Below are positions 34,355-44,850 of a DNA stretch of 64,000 nucleotides, one piece after another. The notes beneath the pieces are model-generated. The model was given only the letters and a program-made list of their open reading frames with translations, searched no databases and was not told the origin of the DNA. Position 1 is the stretch's first letter; every line of letters starts with the position of its first letter. Source of the DNA: Tricholoma matsutake (Eukaryota > Basidiomycota > Agaricomycetes > Agaricales > Tricholomataceae); contig AP026543.1 in the NCBI GenBank assembly GCA_026075535.2, forward strand, positions 1,116,001 to 1,180,000, read 5' to 3'. A program made the translations under genes and the position numbers.

Positions 34355-34777
34355 TGTAAGGGAACTAGAGGGTGACCCACGTGTTTCTCCTAATTTTTAC
34401 ATTTGTCCTATATTTTTTCTCACATCATTTCCTTCTATTCTTCATTTTCTATGGTTTTTTCCTTATTTTATTACTAATTTCCCTTTCTATCACATTTGTG
34501 CATGTTGACAGTTTTATATTCAGAGACAGAATATCCTTCCAACATCTACCCCTTGGTATGATGTCATGTGGTGGCCTTGATCAGCCTATCTCCACTTTTT
34601 CTATTTTTAGTTATTATTTGATTTTTGCAGTTTTCACATATACTGGGCACTGGCAAAGGGATCTTTAGAGTTTTCTCTTTGGATTTCCCTTTGCTAGGTG
34701 CGCCTCCAATCCATGTACTATGTAGTATAATTTTAACTTCGGATTTTCCTTTGCTAGAGGCTAAGGTTGCCCTTATA
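34355..34777 (+). repeat. 3' LTR of element C (423 bp)
   Basis: This is the partner of 29139-29561, differing at a few percent of sites. It is followed by the TSD GGACC and then by copia-2's integrase. Confidence 0.94.
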
Positions 34778-36659
34778 GGACCAGCCCGAGTCGAGTCCCT
34801 ATCACACAGCTGGTACTACTCTCTCTACCATGATCTCAGCTTGAGTGAGGAGAAGGTTTACTTCCAATGGCTCAAGTCCCAGACATTCACAAACTACAAA
34901 AAGTACAAGGCCTGGGTCAATGTTCAACGTGGCGCCAACATAAAGATCTTTGGTATTGACCGTGGAGGTGAATTCATGAGCAACATGTTTATGGAACATC
35001 TTGAGGCCAAGGGAACTGTTTGCCACCTCACGATGCATGACTCACCATTGTCCAATGGAGTCGCCAAGTGAGCAAACTGAACCCATGTAGAAGGAGCTGT
35101 CGTAATGATTATAGGGGCTGGCCTCCCAATGTTCCTATGGGAAGAAGCCATCAGACACCATGTATGGATACGAAACTGAACCCTTACCACTGCAAACAAT
35201 ACATTCAAGACCCCCATTGAAGTAGCAACCAGCAAGAAACCCAACCTGAAACAACTCCAGGAATTTGGTGCATGTGTGTGGGTAAAGAACCTAGAAGCAG
35301 GAAAACTAAAGGCGAAGGTTGAGGAAGGACATTTTGTGGGTGTTGATGATGAGTCAAAGGGTTGCTGTGTGTATTGGGCAGACAAACGACAAATTTCTGT
35401 GGAACAAGATGTCTACTTTGATCCCAGAGCCACAAATGATGCGAGGATTGAGGGGGAGTGGGAATTAGATACTGACAATGATGAAGAATACTTCGATGAT
35501 GACGACGTTCAACCAGACTCAACCCCAAACACAAAAGTTCCCCCTGCACAACCTATTGCACCCACACCACCAGAACAATGACCACCAATGCCTGTACCAC
35601 CCCAGGAGCAAAGGCAACAAAGGAACTCTCTGGATGGACTCAAACAATACAATGCAGAAGAGTATGGGAGGGGGAGAAGAAATGCCGCACGCAAGACAGG
35701 TTGACAGTGCAAATAGCCGAAGAAGTCAAAACAGAAGGTGATACAGTGGAAGCAATAATGACAGATGGAGTTATGATGGCAATGATAGCAGCAGGGGATG
35801 AGCTGACACTCGGGGAGATACTGAAAAGTGATGAGTGAGAGAAGTGGGAACAGGCAATAGAGGAAGAACTCACCCAGCTCAAAAAGCTCAAGACCTGGGA
35901 GCTTGTAAAAGCACCACCAGGGGCAAACATTATCCCCTCGATGTACGTGTTCCACCAAAAATGGGATGCCCAGGGAGAGATCACACATCACAGAGCATGA
36001 TGTGTTGCAAAAGGTACTGGTCAAAAGCATGGGGTCGATTACAAAGACACCTTTGCACCCACAGTCCATCCAGAAACCCTATGGCTTGTACTTGCTCTCA
36101 GGGCCCACCTTGGCTCAGCTATAGGCCAATGTGACGCGAAATCAGCCTACCTGAATGCTTGACTACCCCCAGACATAAACCTGTACATGAAGTTGCCCCC
36201 GCTCGACAAAAAGTTCTGCACACTGCCTCATCACTTACCTGAAAAGGGAACTGTTTGCAAACTACTTGCACCCCTTTATGGAACCAAACAAGGTGCACAC
36301 GAGTGGTACAAGCAGCTCAAGACCATCTTTACTGAGCTCGACTACACCATGCTCAAGGCCAACCATGCTGTATTCTACCGAATTGACGCTGCCAACTACA
36401 CCATTGTTGCCTGTGCAACCGACGATTTCACAATCGTCACAAGCTCCAAAAAATGCCAAGAAAATATCAAAAACAGCTTTCAGAAGTATTTCGACATCGT
36501 TGACAATGGCCTGATCAATTGGTTACTGGGTGTTGAACTGAAACGTGACCTTGAGAGCAAGACTATATCCCTCGGCCAACAGGCATACATCAAAGAAATC
36601 CTCACGTGATTCAACCTTACTGATGCATGCACTGCCTCAACACCAATGGAGCCTGGAGT
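34778..36659 (+). pseudogene. Integrase and reverse transcriptase of copia-2 (middle part)
   Basis: The integrase core resumes (IKIFGIDRGGEF near 34945), followed by the variable acidic linker (EEYFDDDD near 35485). RT follows: KHGVDYKDTFAPTVHPETLWL near 36025, LYGTKQGAHEWYKQL near 36270 and an active-site box ATDD near 36418 in place of YVDD. TGA stops at 35069, 35081, 35178, 35998 and 36160 mostly occupy Arg positions. The sequence breaks at TPMEPGV, where the TIR element enters. Confidence 0.88.
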
Positions 36660-36930
36660 GAGGTCTTTACACTCCCCCACCTTTCCCGTCGGACTCCGAC
36701 TGGAGTCCACCAGGACTGTTCACCAGCCAACTGCCTGCAAAGTTGCCAGTCCAGTCCCAGTCCAGTCTGACTGGACTCCGAGTGGAATCCACTCAAACAC
36801 TGGATTCCACTCAGACTGGTCCAGTGGAGTCCAATGGAGTCCAGTTGGAGTCTGGTTGGAGTCCAGTTGGAGTCCAGTTGGAGTCCGAGTGGAGTCCAGT
36901 CGGATTCCGCTGAAAAAGTGTGTAAGAAAA

Positions 36931-37000
36931 GGAATTGAACCCAGATCTCTGTAGGTTGCTTATGTAATCAATCATGATGCACAATATAACTGTTACACCA
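36931..37000 (-). other. tRNA-like Pol III promoter module, left end of TIR-1
   Basis: On the minus strand an A-box-like TGGTGTAACAGT (37000-36989) is followed by a B-box-like GGTTCAATTCC (36941-36931). The region matches the right-end module in order and partly in sequence. It faces outward, toward the left terminus. It is not a functional tRNA because no acceptor stem could be closed. Confidence 0.6.
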
Positions 37001-37227
37001 CAGTACCTTGTGTGAGGCATCATCTACTTGCATTAGGTACCGTGGTGCAGCTGTGTATGACAAAGCATATTGCCGCATCATCAAATGTGCCAGCTCATCA
37101 CTCACCACCACCACCACCACCGTCGATGCCACCTCCTTCCCTCCTCTCTCTACCACCACCACCACTGCATGGACACCCACTGCCACCACTCCCATGCCCA
37201 ATCCGCCATCACCACCACCCGCAAACA

Positions 37228-37690
37228 AGCTGAATGGATGGAATGCAATCTGCGTCATTTGGGCCCTACATAAGTTTTTTTTTTCATTTGCTTTTTGTTT
37301 TTATAAACTAACTAACCTGTTTTTTTAGTTTTCTAGGTTATAATCTACTGGCAACAATGCCACCACTTGCAAACGAGCCAACACGGGCCCAAACGACGCA
37401 GATCACGTCGTTTGGGCCCTACGTAAGTTTTTTTCATTTGGTTTTTGTTTTTATAAACTAACTCATTTTTTTAGTTTTCTAGGTTATAATCTACTAGTAA
37501 TGACACCACCACCCACAAATGAGCCAACACAGGCCCAAATGATGCAGATTGCATCGTTTGGGCCCTACATAAGTTTTTTTTGTTTTGTTTTTGTTTTTAT
37601 CAACTAACTAACTTGTTTTTTGAGTTTTCTAGGTTATAATCTATGAATAATGACACCACCACCCACAAACGAGCCAACACACCCACCCCA
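37228..37690 (+). repeat. Three tandem units of about 150 bp in the TIR-1 core
   Basis: The anchor GGGCCCTAC(A/G)TAAG recurs at 37261, 37414 and 37560, each followed by a T-rich stretch, AACTAACT and TTTCTAGGTTATAATCTA. The second unit has a palindrome, GGGCCCAAACGACG against CGTCGTTTGGGCCC. Related short copies occur at 61470-61520 and 62790-62840. Confidence 0.8.
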
Positions 37691-38552
37691 TGCCTATGAG
37701 CCCCTGCTCGTAGGGTGGATCGTGAGTGTGTGCAGTCGACAATGACGATGACGACACCGCCTACCAGCATTAGGACCCAGAATGACCCAGACCCAACGAC
37801 ACCCATGCCAGCCCCCTCCTCCCCATCCAAACAGGATGTGAGGGTGTCGATAAAGGATAGGAGACGGCAGAGGGGTACCGGGAGACCTGCGGAGCAGGAT
37901 ACCCACCTGGTAAGCACCCACCTACCCCCTCCCTTGCATGCCACATCACTGACCATTCCCCCCAACCCCTCCGAACTAGGAGACCCACAAAACTGACAAT
38001 ACACCCACCCCATGCCGGCGAGCACCTGCTCGTCGGGTGGATGGCAGGTACACCAGGGTTACAATGATCACGGCACCCATCCCCATGCCTACGAGCCTCT
38101 GCTCATAGGGTGGATGATGGGTGCGGCTTGCTACGGTGATGGACAAGTGCGAGGAGGGGTGGGCGATGACACCCACCCCAGACCACATCCCCCAACCCCC
38201 CCTCCCCCGCATTTTGCGTGGGGAGGTCTTTATTATTTTTAATTTATCTCTGCTCCCCCCTCGCACCGAATGCAAGGAGTATATATATTGTAGTACTTAC
38301 GAATCCCCCCCTCGCGCCGAACGCGACGGGTTTAGTTTTTTATGTACGTAGTAATAATCCCCCCCCTCTCGCAAGATGCGAGAGGGGTTTTTTTTTGTTT
38401 ATTATTATATTATACCCACTCCCTTGTGTCCTACACGAGGGATGTGGCTAATTAAAATTTTTTGATCTTAATTGTTTGAAAAATGCCTCCTCGAAGAATA
38501 TGAAAAGTTGAGTCATAAGTAAACCTTATATTGAACCCTAATAAATCTCCTG

Positions 38553-38625
38553 TGGCTCAAGTGGTTGAGCACACTTGTTTGGTTTGTCATGTGATTCCTT
38601 ATGGTGAGGTCTTGAGTTCAATTCC
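38553..38625 (+). other. tRNA-like Pol III promoter module, right end of TIR-1
   Basis: The A box TGGCTCAAGTGG (38553-38564) fits the consensus TRGYNNARNNGG at all positions. The B box AGTTCAATTCC (38615-38625) differs from the consensus at two sites. The spacing of about 50 bp is normal for tRNA-type promoters. It faces the right terminus, mirroring the left module. Confidence 0.65.
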
Positions 38626-38870
38626 TGCAGTACACAAATTTATTTTGTGGGTACTTTATGAAATTCACCAACTCCGAAGTCCTTTGAGCTCATATCTAAT
38701 TGACTTATCATTTGGTTGAAATGCATTCCACTTGGACTCCAGTTGGACTCCAATGGGCAATTGAACTCTACATGACTTAGTGTAGTTCAATTGGACTCCA
38801 CTCGGACTCCAGTGGACTCCAGTCAGTCCAGTCGGAGTCCACTAGGACAGGTGGGGGACTGTAAAGTACT

Positions 38871-39570
38871 GCCTGGAGTCAACCTCATGATTGGATCAAA
38901 AGGGGTATCATTGATGATGTTGGAAGGAGCTGGAAAGACAAAGTATAGGGAAATGATTGGATGCTTGATGTATGCCAGTGTCATGACTCACCCTGATATT
39001 ACTTATGCCATCTCATCTCTCTCTCAACACCTTGAGAACCCAACATCAACTCACATGAACACCGTCACACACATTTTTCATTACCTCTCTGGAACCAAGA
39101 CCCTCAGACTAATACTATGGGGCAAAGACTGCAATTTAACAGGATATACTGATACTGACTGGGCTTAAAACACCCATCATCACTCAATCTCAGGTTATAC
39201 CTTCTTTTATGGAGGTGGAGCTGTGTCCTGGAGCAGTAAAATGCAGCTGATTGTCACCCTCTCAAGCACTGAGGCTGAATATGTTGCGTTAACACACTCC
39301 TCAAAGGAAGTCCTCTGGTACCACAAGGTCTTACAGGAATTCAACAAAATCCTCATATTCTCATGCCCCACGACCATTTTCTGTGATAACCAAGGTGCTA
39401 TTCACCTTGCGAAGGATTCAGCTTACCATGGGTGGACCAAACACATAGACGTGCACTTCCATTTTGTGCAACAAACAGTTGAATCTGTGGACATCGAGCT
39501 CACCTATTGCCCCACTGATGAAAACATTGCTGATGTTTTTCACAAAGTCGCTCCCATGCATCAAATTTGA
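38871..39570 (+). pseudogene. RT end and RNase H of copia-2 (3' part)
   Basis: After the TSD the frame continues (GVNLMIGS), then the conserved IGCLMYASVMTHPDITYA block and RNase H with TDTDWA (39158), SSTEAEY (39268), CDNQGAIH (39390) and HIDVHFHFV (39448). One stop (TAA, 39166) and a stop near 39568 at the end are visible. A purine tract (CTCGAGGGGGAG, 39611-39621) precedes the 3' LTR. Confidence 0.9.
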
Positions 39571-39621
39571 GCATTTCTGGTCCCTTCTTGGTCTCCAGTG
39601 ACCATCCCACTCGAGGGGGAG

Positions 39622-39898
39622 TGTTGGACTATATTATTATTAAATAATGGACTAAGTATAACTGAAATGCTTACTAAACCCTTAGATAAAATTTTCATAT
39701 CGTCTCCAAGACTCTCAGTGTTTCTACACCACTGAGAAGTAAGTCCCTTCATTACATTACACAGACTGGTAACTGATCATACTGTAGTTGATCTCGTACA
39801 GGTACATTACCACTCAATTAAGTGTTTCTACACCACTGAGGATTGATCTTGTACAGTTTTTCCCTTTCCAATTTCATCTGTGACCCTGCGCAATCAGA
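39622..39898 (+). repeat. 3' LTR of copia-2 (277 bp)
   Basis: It starts TGTTGGACTATATT and is colinear with 27149-27418 apart from the small indel. It is followed by the TSD TCTGG and then by the tail of zinc-finger/PHD copy 2. Confidence 0.9.
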
Positions 39899-40262
39899 TC
39901 TGGGCAAGCAAGAGGGAAGTGACAGTGTTGATGATGATGTCATATTTCCTTATATAGATATGTGCCTGATTACATAGTAGGGTTAGTCCAGCCTAGATGG
40001 TCAAAATAAAAAATTCAACCCTAGGTCATATTTTTTAATTCACAAACCCCCTCGGTAGCAGTGATATAGGAGTGGCGCCTGTTATGGGGACTGCAGTGGT
40101 GATTGTTGTATCTTGAAGTCCCCCTACCATTGAGAGATGTTCCGACCCTAGATAACCAGAATATTTACATCAAGTACACAGTTGAAATAATGCAGGACAT
40201 ACCTTGCTAGTACACCATGTGTTTAGGGCTGGTAACAGGCAATACCATCCTTTTCATACATA
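39899..40262. other. Flank of copia-2, no gene recognised
   Basis: The first 60 bp continue the tail of zinc-finger/PHD copy 2 (GKQEGSDSVDDDVIF). The rest shows a GGTTAGTCCAGCC motif like those near 25690 and no coding signal. Confidence 0.5.
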
Positions 40263-42587
40263 AAAGTACTGTAGTGACAGTTTATAGTGTGGTACATGCA
40301 CAATTGTAATTACAGATCTATTTGATATATAATGAATGCATGTGAGGTTCAGATCTGGTATGACAGCCCCTTGCTCGTTGGGTGCATTCCTGCTAGCCTG
40401 ATCCTTGCACATCCTCGCACCTCCTGCTACAATCAATCCTTTTCTGTCATGATCCGGGTTCTTTGCTGATTCCTCCTGTCAATCAATCCATCACTGTTCC
40501 TGGGATGTGATCATGTGGTTAGGCATGGGCAGGCTCAAGCTATTAATAGATTTGCATATGTAGGCAAGCCTTCTTCGAAGTATGACAGTTCTAATTCATG
40601 AAAACATACTATCTCATGATATTTCCATAAAAACATAAAACATAGGACTTACTGATGGCTGTGGTAGCATTTGAACTCCTAGCAAATATGAGCTGTGATT
40701 AAGAATTTAAGATGTTCCTTTTGCAAATAGCAAAATGCATGTTCGCTGGGAGATAATACTAAGCGACAATGCTCGACCATCCTCATTCTCTGCTGGCATG
40801 GCACACCTTCTGCCAAAAATACTATGGTTCACTTAAGAATAGACATGCATAATTCTGTCACTGACTCATGGTTCTGTCATATTTTTAGTCGACGAGTCAT
40901 TTGTGTGTTTTCAAATTCTGATATTCCATAATTTCCATAAAAATAAAATATCTTGGCATTTATTCTTTGTGTTCCTTGTCAAAATTTCACAGGAATGATC
41001 AAATGATTGAGGATGATCATGGTGGGACTAACTTGACTTGACAATTCATTTTTGATCTGTTTAGATTCAAGAAAGTGACATGTTCCATGAAAGTCACTTG
41101 AAATCTTGGCTACTTCAAGTTTCATAGACAAGCTGTACTAAATGTCACATGGGCCAGAGCTCAAACCTTGTGGCCTGGCAGGAGAGGCACATAAACAGTA
41201 AGCTACAGGGGAAAAAAAAGTATGCTGAGGTATGGTATGTGTAGGAAGTACAATGTAGGTAAGTAATCCTACACAACTTCAACTGCCTCCAACCATTTTC
41301 GCAACTTCGTCTGACTTTTACTCAATTCTCAACTTCCCAATGAAATCTAACCACCAATATGATCTAATACAATGAAATACTGTATCCCAATGGTTTTTAG
41401 ACCCTCAGATACCTGTGTTAAAGTATGGTAAGGCTCCCATTTTTGTTGATTCTGTTCCTGAGGCATGGGAATAGGTGGCAGTACACTTTTTCAACATCAA
41501 TCCTATCACCGTTGTAACTTGTTGGTCTCACCACTCCATCAAAACCATGGAGGTAAGTAATTCATAGCTTGTATATTTAGGATTTTATAATTTACTAATA
41601 TTACAGCCCTTCAGTCTTCACCAAGACTGTGCCATACCTGCAACAACAATGCTAGCACCAAGTGCCAACATGAGCTAATCAAGATGAATGCAAAAGAGTA
41701 AGAAGGACACACTGGACACAATGGATGCAGGTTATATGATTGGCACTGGATCTGGTGTACCGTGATGTATGTACATATTCATTACCCTGTGTGTTTTAAT
41801 TTCAAACTCTTTCAGACTGTACCCTCGCAGTCCCTGTGTTTCACCTCCCCACTAGCCCTCCTTTTGCTATCATCACAGATCAACCCCACAAAACTGGTGG
41901 AGCAATATGCAGACGGGCAGCTGGCATAGGGGTGATTAAGCAATGAAAAAATTGGATGGGGCAGTGGGGTGAACCAATGACAGGCAATGGGGCAATGGGG
42001 TCATGGGGTGAGAACAGTAAGTAACTCAGCAAGCTCTAGGCAGTGCTGAGCGGTGTGAATGCTCGACTGTTGGGAGCCCCTGCCATGATCTATTGAAAAA
42101 AATAAAAATATGTTTTGACAGGTGAAAATAGGATCATGAAACAAGACTACGTAGAATGCAAGGTATCTACCAGTGGCTGCTGACAAGCAACCTGTAGATT
42201 AAAAAACATACCAGTAGCAAAACATACATAGTATCTGACAGATCAAACATATGGATAGAACATGTCATGAAGCAAAGCTGATTGGAAACATTGTGGACCT
42301 GTCAAATTGATGATCAGGTAATATAATACAAGAAGTAGAAGTCCCATCAATCCTGCATCAATCCACAATGAAGCATGGTTCGAAAACAGATGTGAATGTG
42401 AGATAAAAAAGTTATAATTAGTCTAACAGCGGGCAGAAAAATGGTGGGACAATGACTAACAGGCTGCTGGTTGTCATATGGGGTGTCTACCTGAGCATGC
42501 AATTACAGTTGTTTTGATATATCAATCTTTACTGTAATGACAGTTGTGCATGTACCACACTATAGACGGTAACTACAGGTAGTTATA
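40263..42587. mobile_element. Possible 2.3-kb element with inverted ends
   Basis: Bases 40266-40330 match, in inverted orientation and with roughly 80 % identity, bases 42587-42525; the core TATAGTGTGGTACATGCACAA is the best-kept part. The inside is AT-rich with short G-rich runs (GGGGCAATGGGG near 41990) and no open frame of note. No convincing TSD was found, so the exact ends are open. It may be a non-autonomous DNA element. Confidence 0.5.
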
Positions 42588-43920
42588 TATCATCCTGCCA
42601 GGTTCTAGTGCCAGTAAGTAACATACAAGAGACTGCGGTACATGTTGCACATGATATCATAAGACTCTAAGATGACCAGAAAACAAATAAAAAATGCTTG
42701 CCTCAGGAGTTAGTGGTGCACAATTCAGATTTGCAGGCAAGGCCAAAGTGTGGTTGATGGTCACAATTCAGTGTGCATTATGAAAGCTGGTGGGCCAACG
42801 ACAAACAGTGTTAATGAGTGGTTGGTGTAAATGGTCAAATCAGACCTAGCACAGTTCTGAAGCTTAAGGAAAAGGAGAGGGAGCAGAAGGGCATGTGGAT
42901 GGTGGGCATGAACAAAAGGGTTTTCTGTCCAATGTACTGGGTATAAATAGATGCAAATTGTGTAGAAAGAACTAAGAATAGCAAAGATTTGCTTGAGAGC
43001 ATTCCTGCTCATGTAGGAACATGCTCTGGCTAGCAAAATACCTAAATTTGCACTTCAAGGCAGTGGAAGCTTTCCTCCATTTTTGTTTACCTAGTAACAG
43101 CTCAGTTTTGGCAGTTTCTTGGCAGTTTCAGCCAAGTTCCAACAACTCACAGCTGTATCCCAATGAAACATGTACTATACATCAGTGGATTAATTGTAAG
43201 AAGGGATGTACAAAGGGGTTCAGAGTTGGATTCCTTCACTGAGTTTGTCAGTGCTCATGAGAATACTTGGATTTTTAAGCTGTGTTCACTGACTCAGGCA
43301 ATTATTATGGGCTCCAGGAGGTAGAACTCTACTTGCTCAGAATGCTGAATTTGTCACATTGTGGTACACTAAGGAGAGTGAAGCTACTGTGCAAATCTTC
43401 AGCACTACAATATCATGATGTGTGAAAACTTTAAACTTGAAACTACAAATTTGAAAAATTCAGAGCACCTAATATTCTAAATATTAGCTAGGCACAAGTA
43501 CAAGGCTATTGTCAATGCATTATAATGATAGAACCTCAAAGATCAGAAGGATTGAGAGTAGGGGAGAGGATTGAAGGCAAATGGCAGATAACATGGCAGA
43601 TAACTTGGCACAATTTTGCCAGCTCACAGATCCCCAAAAAACACAGATATGTAATCAATTTATTCAACTATCTACAACTGAACATACAAGACAATACATG
43701 TGGAATTGCAGCTAGGAGGGACAAATGTTGATGAGCTTGGGAATTTCTGTGTCAGATAACATGTTATGTGACACCCAGTACATTGATCAGTAAACCAACA
43801 AAAGTGAGATTATATTGGCAGTCATGTGTCACATGTCATGCAATGCATGCGGCTATGCATATTCTGGTTAATGGCTGGTTACTACGCACCTTGGTTGGGT
43901 AAAGGTATTAAATGTATACA
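42588..43920. other. Non-coding region
   Basis: Unique-looking AT-rich sequence. Short open frames exist, but none has recognisable content or splice-supported extension. I see no gene in it. Confidence 0.5.
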
Positions 43921-44202
43921 GAAGAGTGATTACTTGGTAGCTCAGTCATTAAGTGCATTATGTGTGAAGACCCAAGGTCAAGTGTTCAATTCTTGTTGTA
44001 TGTGAAACTTTTATTTGGAAAGCACATGCATTCCAGTTATTCTGGTTAGTCCATGCATTCCGGTAGTCTGGTCAGATTTTGGGTAAATCTGATGCTTATT
44101 CCAACTGGAATTGTGCTGCACAGGTACATACAAAAAAAATTCCACCAGATTCCAGAAATTCTGACCGGAATAACCAGAATAGGTGGGGGAGTGTAATGTA
44201 CT
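43921..44202 (+). mobile_element. Right end of a second TIR-1-like element
   Basis: It has the same order as the right end of TIR-1: a tRNA-like module (A-box-like TAGCTCAGTCAT at 43938, B-box-like TGTTCAATTCT at 43983), an array of related units (ATTCCGGT / GACCGGAAT, 44025-44180), and the terminus AGGTGGGGGAGTGTAATGTACT ending at 44202. It lies directly against Plavaka transposase sequence. The left end was not found. Confidence 0.6.
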
Positions 44203-44700
44203 CCCTGGTATGACAACTCCTGAATCGCAATGCTCTGATGGGCATTTTCAGCATGTCATCTATGGCTTAGGACCTTATATTGCAGATTATCAAGAACAAG
44301 TGTTGTTGTTGGGCTGTATTGTCCAAGGATGGTGTGTATGATAAGTCTTTAGTTACTGCATCCACATATATCTTACAAATGCAGGAACAGATGTACTGCT
44401 GATCAGAAAAATCTAGATGGTGGTGGTGTGCGGTGATCTCATGAACATACACAATTATTGATGGACATGTTTGGTGTGAAGACACTGTGGGATGATCACA
44501 GGGTTGTTGCAATATTCTCATAAGTCATCTCTAATTCTACAGACCTATAATTCTTGTACTAATTGTGCTTGCAGCCATTTACAGCATCATTTCCACAAGC
44601 AGATATTCATGAGCTCATGGCACCAGACCTACTTCATCAAATCATCAAGGGTACATTTAAAGACCACCTTGTCAAGTGGGTTGGTGAGTATCTGGTTGCT
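44203..44700 (+). pseudogene. Plavaka-type (CACTA-like) transposase fragment
   Basis: Two blocks are clear. 44204-44330 encodes PGMTTPESQ, VIYGLGPYIADYQEQVLL and CIVQGWC; 44570-44695 encodes FPQADIHELMAPDLLHQIIKGTFKDHLVKWV. These are hallmark strings of the Plavaka transposase family widespread in Agaricomycetes. Between them the frame is scrambled by stops. A TIR-1-like element interrupts the gene at 44202. The remaining N- and C-terminal parts are not seen. Confidence 0.8.
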
Positions 44701-44704
44701 GAGC

Positions 44705-44850
44705 TAGTGCTGTGCCTGGCCCAGCCTGAGGCTGTGAGCCAAGCCAAGCCAAGCCTAAATAGGCCAGGCCAGGCCATGATGATGGCTTCATGATGGCTTT
44801 GGCCTGGCCTGAGGACCTGAAAAGCCAAAGCCAAGCCATTAAGCCACAAC
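44705..44850. repeat. GCCAAGCC/GGCCTGGCC low-complexity foldback
   Basis: AGCCAAGCCAAGCC and GGCCAGGCCAGGCC units on the left are matched by GGCCTGGCC units on the right around CATGATGATGGCTTCATGATGG, so the DNA could form a stem-loop. No coding content. Confidence 0.6.

Larger units (their letters stand above)
29139..34777 (+). mobile_element. Ty3/gypsy chromovirus element C inside copia-2
   Basis: Both LTRs are 423 bp (29139-29561 and 34355-34777), starting TGTAAGG and ending CCCTTATA, with an exact TSD GGACC (29134-29138 and 34778-34782). Removing the element and one TSD copy restores copia-2's integrase frame (DLWGPARVES). A polypurine tract TTAGAGGGGGGGTAA precedes the 3' LTR. The pol order is RT, RNase H, integrase, chromodomain. 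Its pol resembles that of element A more than those of B and D, and there is no antisense gene. Confidence 0.95.
36660..38870. mobile_element. 2.2-kb TIR element with subterminal arrays and tRNA-like modules (family TIR-1)
   Basis: It is flanked by a 9-bp TSD, GCCTGGAGT (36651-36659 and 38871-38879); removal restores copia-2's RT frame. The ends are inverted: CTTTACACTCCCCCACCT at 36666 against the complement of AGGTGGGGGACTGTAAAG at 38849-38866. Inside each end lie arrays of imperfect GGAGTCCAGTTGGAGTCC units (36680-36910 and 38730-38845), then a tRNA-like module pointing toward the nearest end. The core has three tandem units and Pro/His-biased simple DNA but no transposase. A 9-bp TSD suggests a Mutator-like transposase acting in trans; this is inference. 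Confidence 0.82.
27149..39898 (+). mobile_element. Ty1/copia element copia-2, decayed, with two nested insertions
   Basis: The ends are TGTTGGACTATATT at 27149 and CAATCAGA at 39898, flanked by TCTGG (27144-27148 and 39899-39903). LTRs are about 270 bp (27149-27418) and 277 bp (39622-39898); the difference includes an extra CTAAGTATAA-like stretch in the 3' copy. Without Ty3 element C (29139-34777) and the TIR element (36660-38870), the internal part reads gag, protease, integrase, RT, RNase H. LTR divergence and many stops make it older than copia-1. Confidence 0.92.

Noticed and set aside
37008..37328. His/Thr/Pro-rich open frames
   Set aside because: They come from CACCAC-type simple sequence in the TIR-1 core; no domain, no start context, and several frames are open at once.
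38553..38625. A genuine tRNA gene
   Set aside because: A and B boxes are present, but no cloverleaf with a paired acceptor stem could be drawn, and the module lies in a repeat with a mirror copy.
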